Assembly (NCBI RefSeq): GCF_013407165.1
Contig: NZ_CP026994.1
Span: forward strand, 1 to 64,000
Origin: Nitrosopumilus oxyclinae
GTDB lineage: Archaea > Thermoproteota > Nitrososphaeria > Nitrososphaerales > Nitrosopumilaceae
Direction of reading: 5' to 3'
DNA: 64,000 nt
Both the position numbers and the translations under genes were made by a program. Positions within the stretch are counted from its first letter, which is position 1. Each line of letters starts with the position of its first letter. The notes beneath the pieces are model-generated. The model worked only from the letters and a program-made list of their open reading frames with translations, was not told where the DNA came from and did not search any database. Positions 63,701-64,000 of the stretch are shown here, one piece after another.

Positions 63701-64000
63701 TGTAGGTGATCTTTCACGTGCATTTGTATTACAAGCTCAGCAAAGAAATGCAGATAACACTGCATCAGATGGTCTTTGTGAAACTGGTGAAAGAGTATGG
63801 TTATCTGATACTACAACTGTATCATTTTACCACGAAACTGCTACTGATGCTTGTACATATGATAGTAATATGAACAGAGTTGTATGGGTTCTTTCTAACT
63901 CTAATGCACAAACTGGAAAGAAGATGATCGTAGAGCATCAACAACCAACTGATCAATTAAACACTGTAGATCCTAATCCACCAGAAGAGGAGAACTGGCA
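54732..64000 (+). CDS. Giant exported surface protein (partial, runs off the right edge)
   Basis: The frame opens at TTG 54732, ten bases after GGAGG, and stays open to the window's end: 3089 codons, no stop. Order: signal peptide (MRTLLSFVAILLLATSS, 1-23); a helical domain (24-205); two hydrophobic segments (about 204-223 and 237-257); a Ser/Thr/acidic repeat block (281-441); two sequon-rich repeat blocks (451-618); two LamG-like sandwiches (about 655-838 and 897-1076); a 28-residue duplication (1155-1210); a coiled coil (about 1353-1394, KLDKLNEKLDKLEDKLEDK); beta modules resembling C1q/TNF jelly rolls (about 1657-2128); ESLxLxD motifs; and a 512-residue module (2257-2768) with a second copy begun. 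It is probably an adhesive or filamentous surface protein; the job is unproven. Minus-strand ORFs inside it are shadows. Confidence 0.88.
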   Translation, partial: MRTLLSFVAILLLATSSLPLGFADITPVDSSNHESIEQTPTQIRKTISVNLDESMGFSTDDPRKKQVESMSQFIEEYSSKLIYLDEDLSISTSTSDQKIHYDYVAVQLQPKVERILQTDKLRDDRKKNLKIESFYFDNLGQQQSEDLISIDSNILQTIFFTDPFKLISDSLLEHDILEIENILDEQSFVNIFNYISNFEPSFILDNSFVVVIFTPLVFFLFIFAEDVKFKFEKIRPLLSLVCVFIILSTVIVTPYSISSSYWPEAYADTGDMNELIYDNTTASDDISSSSTPAEDTETSEATTSDSTDSPVDSTSSSSTPAEDTESTEVSSSTQPTASDDISSSSTPAEDTETSEATTSDSTDSPVDSTSSSSTPAEDTESTEVSSSTQPTASDDISSSSTPAEDTETSEATTSDSTDSPVDSTSSSSTPAEDTESTEVSSNQTLINNIVTNSTTTEVIPTNSTTTEVIPTNSTTTEVIPTNSTTTEVIPTNSTTTEVIPTNSTTTEVIPVNGTIGTNSTGIIPVNGTIGTNSTGIIPVNGTIGTNSTGIIPVNGTIGTNSTGIIPVNGTIGTNSTGIIPVNGTIGTNSTGIIPVNGTIGTNSTGIIPVNGTIGTNSTVLDVPIILPNATESWQFETQVNGSQFIGDVYIEETDSSLILDGDGYVANNGNSTSNISNLSITAWVNPDYSGGSAEFTVISKERAFALTINNNIEPKHIAIFSLFDGITWHSVQTTEKIGDDWSHIAATFNGTTLSIYTNGTHSNTNESIEKIELTINGQLEAKTIETIESTSDIVIGASLDNNRSLDDVTKQFFGEIKEINIFNVYLTAEQVEEIYLQTLPIIQSLYNNTIVEIIEDKKDLVVIDVLTPKSISNSTNINGTNTDTTIDSLNATDSLFIFNDTQGYIPIVEESLNEELNQLTISTWINPSYTSGSAEFAVVSKENSFVLGINNIYSPEKVSTFAIFDGITWTKISGTTEVHDWSHLVAVINGTELSLYLNGNLESQTIIPESFTILEGEVSTVSAEIAENDSDLIIGAYLNTLRSKVSLSNHFSGTIDDVLVYKEALSQAQIKEIYAGYVVPSENYNIPFESQLLSFTDVLTVFVNNSTVSETVYVAPINITSTAPLAVQSLSFSDYVSYKINGDSNQSSVDVIVFSDVVVATIIPYDTTRNDDIQIISESLSFSDVVVATIIPYDTTRNDDIQIISESLSFSDVLSISINDINLVTLSESLSLNSKLLSSNYTFTANNVTSDIILEHDTIEINKQVTWTHDVTFSNYTDSVAVEIPADAEILMIKSFSNTSENIIFDSKNYVQTNSTYTGLYDDADISNKDLKKFFRLVDSVQTIESNINNTNEKISYYANLDNAKAHKKLDKLNEKLDKLEDKLEDKLEKISVIVPLASLQQVGKMLQQNMPLKVLVLNNTDDNVELTFTTPAPTTVEEDNSDNDKFNKKVTVSHKSALHYTNVTAYSDLPEDLVEAGTDFKLFWNINNTRVNVTDDPRFAVEFVDSDVNGIIDQMKWIVPQLSEQEFDIEADLEIINVQSYPAVGGNWKVRFTTNGTADLTITAVNGTTFGTVSPDDLKFLELNNGTHTLNPIVNGNTITYYNYSSTEEGFEESQVLTPFKHHLMFQFGNKTAFAHNSAFVPNGPQAITLYGSPIVFGSPDTEDDMATTNAVFPGWDEAAERQDSIFTHNSGAGGCDGLEDTGCISINATEAGTYRVNYGLSIAQGQIDVGRWQAVSFIQNDTDGIGGYGIGDGMSCYDSAYDRNSENSDGVAFSGECLVKLDANGSIRLGLSKVSDVSDPDGYVFTDNRNWLSMVKVENPTISLSKSGGTLSVTATPADMTFLDADIITYNASTFTFDGSSANAEITVDEDGFYKVSYSALVELPGTARTSIIGKIQTNTGGSFVDDVYGSSLTYIRGGDGINFGAPTASAILELNAGDELKIVLEDEIAGTSTATDYHLDVEFLGPNTSANVLRVYNATGGLNIDVISSDVLIDWDTSDEIGSHFTFTGTPSSPTEDITINVAGLYHIAYGVDSVKDGTSTGDRFKQITRVQVDDGTGFVDAKACFGDGFSRGSNAGEDHRKITSSSSCMLELGKDDKVRVVSLKTSDLGTGTDTHTIAGQTYLTIHALTISNPPLEESLPLSDVIETVLIKNTAESLALSDVVIATKMAKFTLDESLSLVDDPIFVDKDGEVLVTLAEDLIFGADITRAQVLPISLQESLSLDDIVNRNAPFSLTESLTLSDSIIGEAFVPSNPDFKIQHGTVVIPANDFDDTITSSGGADFDVCTGDCFIMQVSSRHSGMGTTSGGGTQDANDVTTYISSDAGLTVAGTVTFTRADNTNPDNRVAWQILEYIGLAGGPNEMKVLDTGTVSLGATTANAAGATISGGAADDDDVAVIITGVSNTNAGVNAYTAGLVTTEWKGASNVPVFNRTSTTDAIDVSYAVVEFTGKNWDLQRIEHLGTDIPSNAEQTESIDDVGDLSRAFILQAQQRSPDTNDTDGLCEMGEQVWLSDTDTLSFAHDADTGCDYEGHNINEVVWILSNSNAQTGKKMIVEHQQPTRAPGGLEEDNWQVSINSLTYGTDETAILGLTSNSDGSGSAFPRGWVIAELTDSTTVDFWQSDSDTQQQKYSFSVVQWPRSKIISLSLAEDLGLADIILVDKPYTESLTISDVVEVVNDARVELVESLSLVDSPVFVDKDGQVLSNLAESFSFDDGTVSVLILPIKPQESLLLVDSVEFTHDKTLTLVESLVFDDEIPISEVFRSSNPDFKTQHGTFTISAASTTGTITSSGGANFDVCTGDCFIMHTSTRQTGSGDTTNGGVQTPDNFMTHVSNDGGLTTAGTVTFARSGSTNDNRVAWQILEYIGPAGGPNEMKVLDTGIVSFGTTTANVAGATISGGAADDNDVAVIITGVSSDGGATDYDSSLVTTEWSGASNVPVFNRTAVNSVSLDVSYAVVEFTGSAWNLQRVEKVGSDSPSPIQTQSITDVGDLSRAFVLQAQQRNADNTASDGLCETGERVWLSDTTTVSFYHETATDACTYDSNMNRVVWVLSNSNAQTGKKMIVEHQQPTDQLNTVDPNPPEEENW
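55572..56053 (+). repeat. Three tandem 165-bp repeats (55-aa Ser/Thr/acidic unit)
   Basis: The unit starts at 55572, 55737 and 55902 and encodes TASDDISSSSTPAEDTETSE and onward (55 residues); the third copy is cut short near 56053. As far as I compared them, the copies are identical at the base level, so they arose recently. Each has a half-unit echo (SSSSTPAEDTE twice). The sequence is disordered, acidic and suited to O-glycosylation. Confidence 0.95.
56082..56261 (+). repeat. Six tandem 30-bp repeats (TNSTTTEVIP)
   Basis: Six 10-residue units, each with one N-glycosylation sequon (NST). Only the last copy differs at the base level (atccca instead of attcct). Every unit keeps the reading frame, so copy number can vary without breaking the protein. 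Confidence 0.95.
56262..56586 (+). repeat. Seven full and one partial 42-bp repeats (VNGTIGTNSTGIIP)
   Basis: Units begin at 56262 and every 42 bases to 56556; the eighth stops after NSTV. Each carries two sequons (NGT and NST). All copies read the same bases, so this block is recent and may differ between strains. Confidence 0.95.
58194..58361 (+). repeat. Direct duplication of an 84-bp (28-aa) segment
   Basis: Two in-frame copies of the segment opening SDVVVATIIPYDTTRNDD start at 58194 and 58278; a third start (SDV) follows at 58362. The second copy is followed by an ESLSFSDV motif, showing how the ESLxLxD units expand by duplication. Confidence 0.9.
61500..64000 (+). repeat. Large 1536-bp (512-aa) module repeated in tandem, second copy incomplete
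   Basis: NPDFKIQHGT at 61500 and NPDFKTQHGT at 63036 begin two copies of the same module. Shared long stretches include RVAWQILEYIG, ASNVPVFNRT, FILQAQQR-like and SNSNAQTGKKMIVEHQQPT. Each module has a Cys pair (DVCTGDCF) and later Cys residues (LCE, TGCDYE or ATDACTY) that may form disulfides. The second copy is cut by the window edge, so the total number is unknown. Confidence 0.9.

Noticed and set aside
1-64000. tRNA, rRNA, CRISPR arrays, insertion sequences and prophage
   Set aside because: No cloverleaf, rRNA core sequence, spaced direct repeats, transposase or phage structural gene was recognised; tandem repeats here have no spacers.

Overview
The window looks like the start of a chromosome of an ammonia-oxidising thaumarchaeon (Nitrosopumilus type). 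Evidence: very AT-rich DNA; archaeal information-processing genes (Orc1/Cdc6, PolD small subunit DP1, TFB); two ESCRT-III/CdvB-type division proteins; CDC48; thaumarchaeal-style secreted proteins; corrin-ring methyltransferases; the archaeal phosphomevalonate dehydratase pair; and many leaderless genes with a TATA box 25-30 bases ahead of the start. I found no tRNA, rRNA, CRISPR array, transposase or phage gene. The species name is inference.

Layout. 0-3.4 kb: replication initiator, DP1, a SpoIIM-like membrane protein. 3.4-9.3 kb: secreted copper-fold protein, CbiE, secreted cyclophilin, NDH-2. 9.3-13.8 kb: Hsp20-CDC48 proteostasis unit and TFB. 13.9-20.3 kb: fluoride channel, cation/proton antiporter, hemerythrin, APS kinase facing the PAP phosphatase CysQ, an SDR. 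20.4-23.3 kb: a strong candidate structured RNA and a CdvB paralogue. 23.6-26 kb: a three-gene unit with a small winged-helix protein, a membrane-tethered winged-helix protein and a secreted helical protein. 26.3-30.3 kb: QueE, FolE and QueC (archaeosine precursor), ThrB, GPN GTPase. 30.4-41.9 kb: flippase-like protein, SDR, glycosyltransferase, ThiI-like protein without a PP-loop, APS reductase and ATP sulfurylase, phosphomevalonate dehydratase, endonuclease III. 41.9-47.8 kb: exported and surface proteins plus a DPM1-GtrA glycosyltransferase. 48-52.1 kb: second CdvB paralogue, a glutamate-racemase fold with both catalytic cysteines replaced, and CbiF-CbiL-CbiT. 52.2-54.1 kb: NEMF/RqcH ribosome-quality-control factor.

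The last 9.3 kb is one uninterrupted reading frame, from a TTG at 54732 with a good Shine-Dalgarno sequence to beyond the right edge (at least 3089 codons). Because it has no stop inside the window, only short shadow frames within it look like ordinary closed ORFs. It encodes a giant exported protein: signal peptide, a helical hairpin, three successive blocks of perfect or near-perfect tandem repeats packed with N-glycosylation sequons, two LamG-like domains, a coiled coil, C1q/TNF-like beta modules, scattered ESLxLxD motifs, and a 512-residue module that begins a second copy. A 14-copy 15-bp satellite and a leader rich in inverted repeats lie just upstream. This locus, the candidate RNA at 20422-20550 and the enzyme-fold proteins with lost catalytic residues are the most interesting parts.

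How genes work together: sulfate is activated by Sat, reduced through CysH, or phosphorylated by CysC, with CysQ removing PAP. FolE, QueE and QueC supply preQ0 for archaeosine. The two aconitase-X subunits feed isoprenoid lipids. Hsp20, CDC48 and RqcH serve protein quality control. The glycosyltransferases and flippase-like protein may decorate the many sequon-rich exported proteins.
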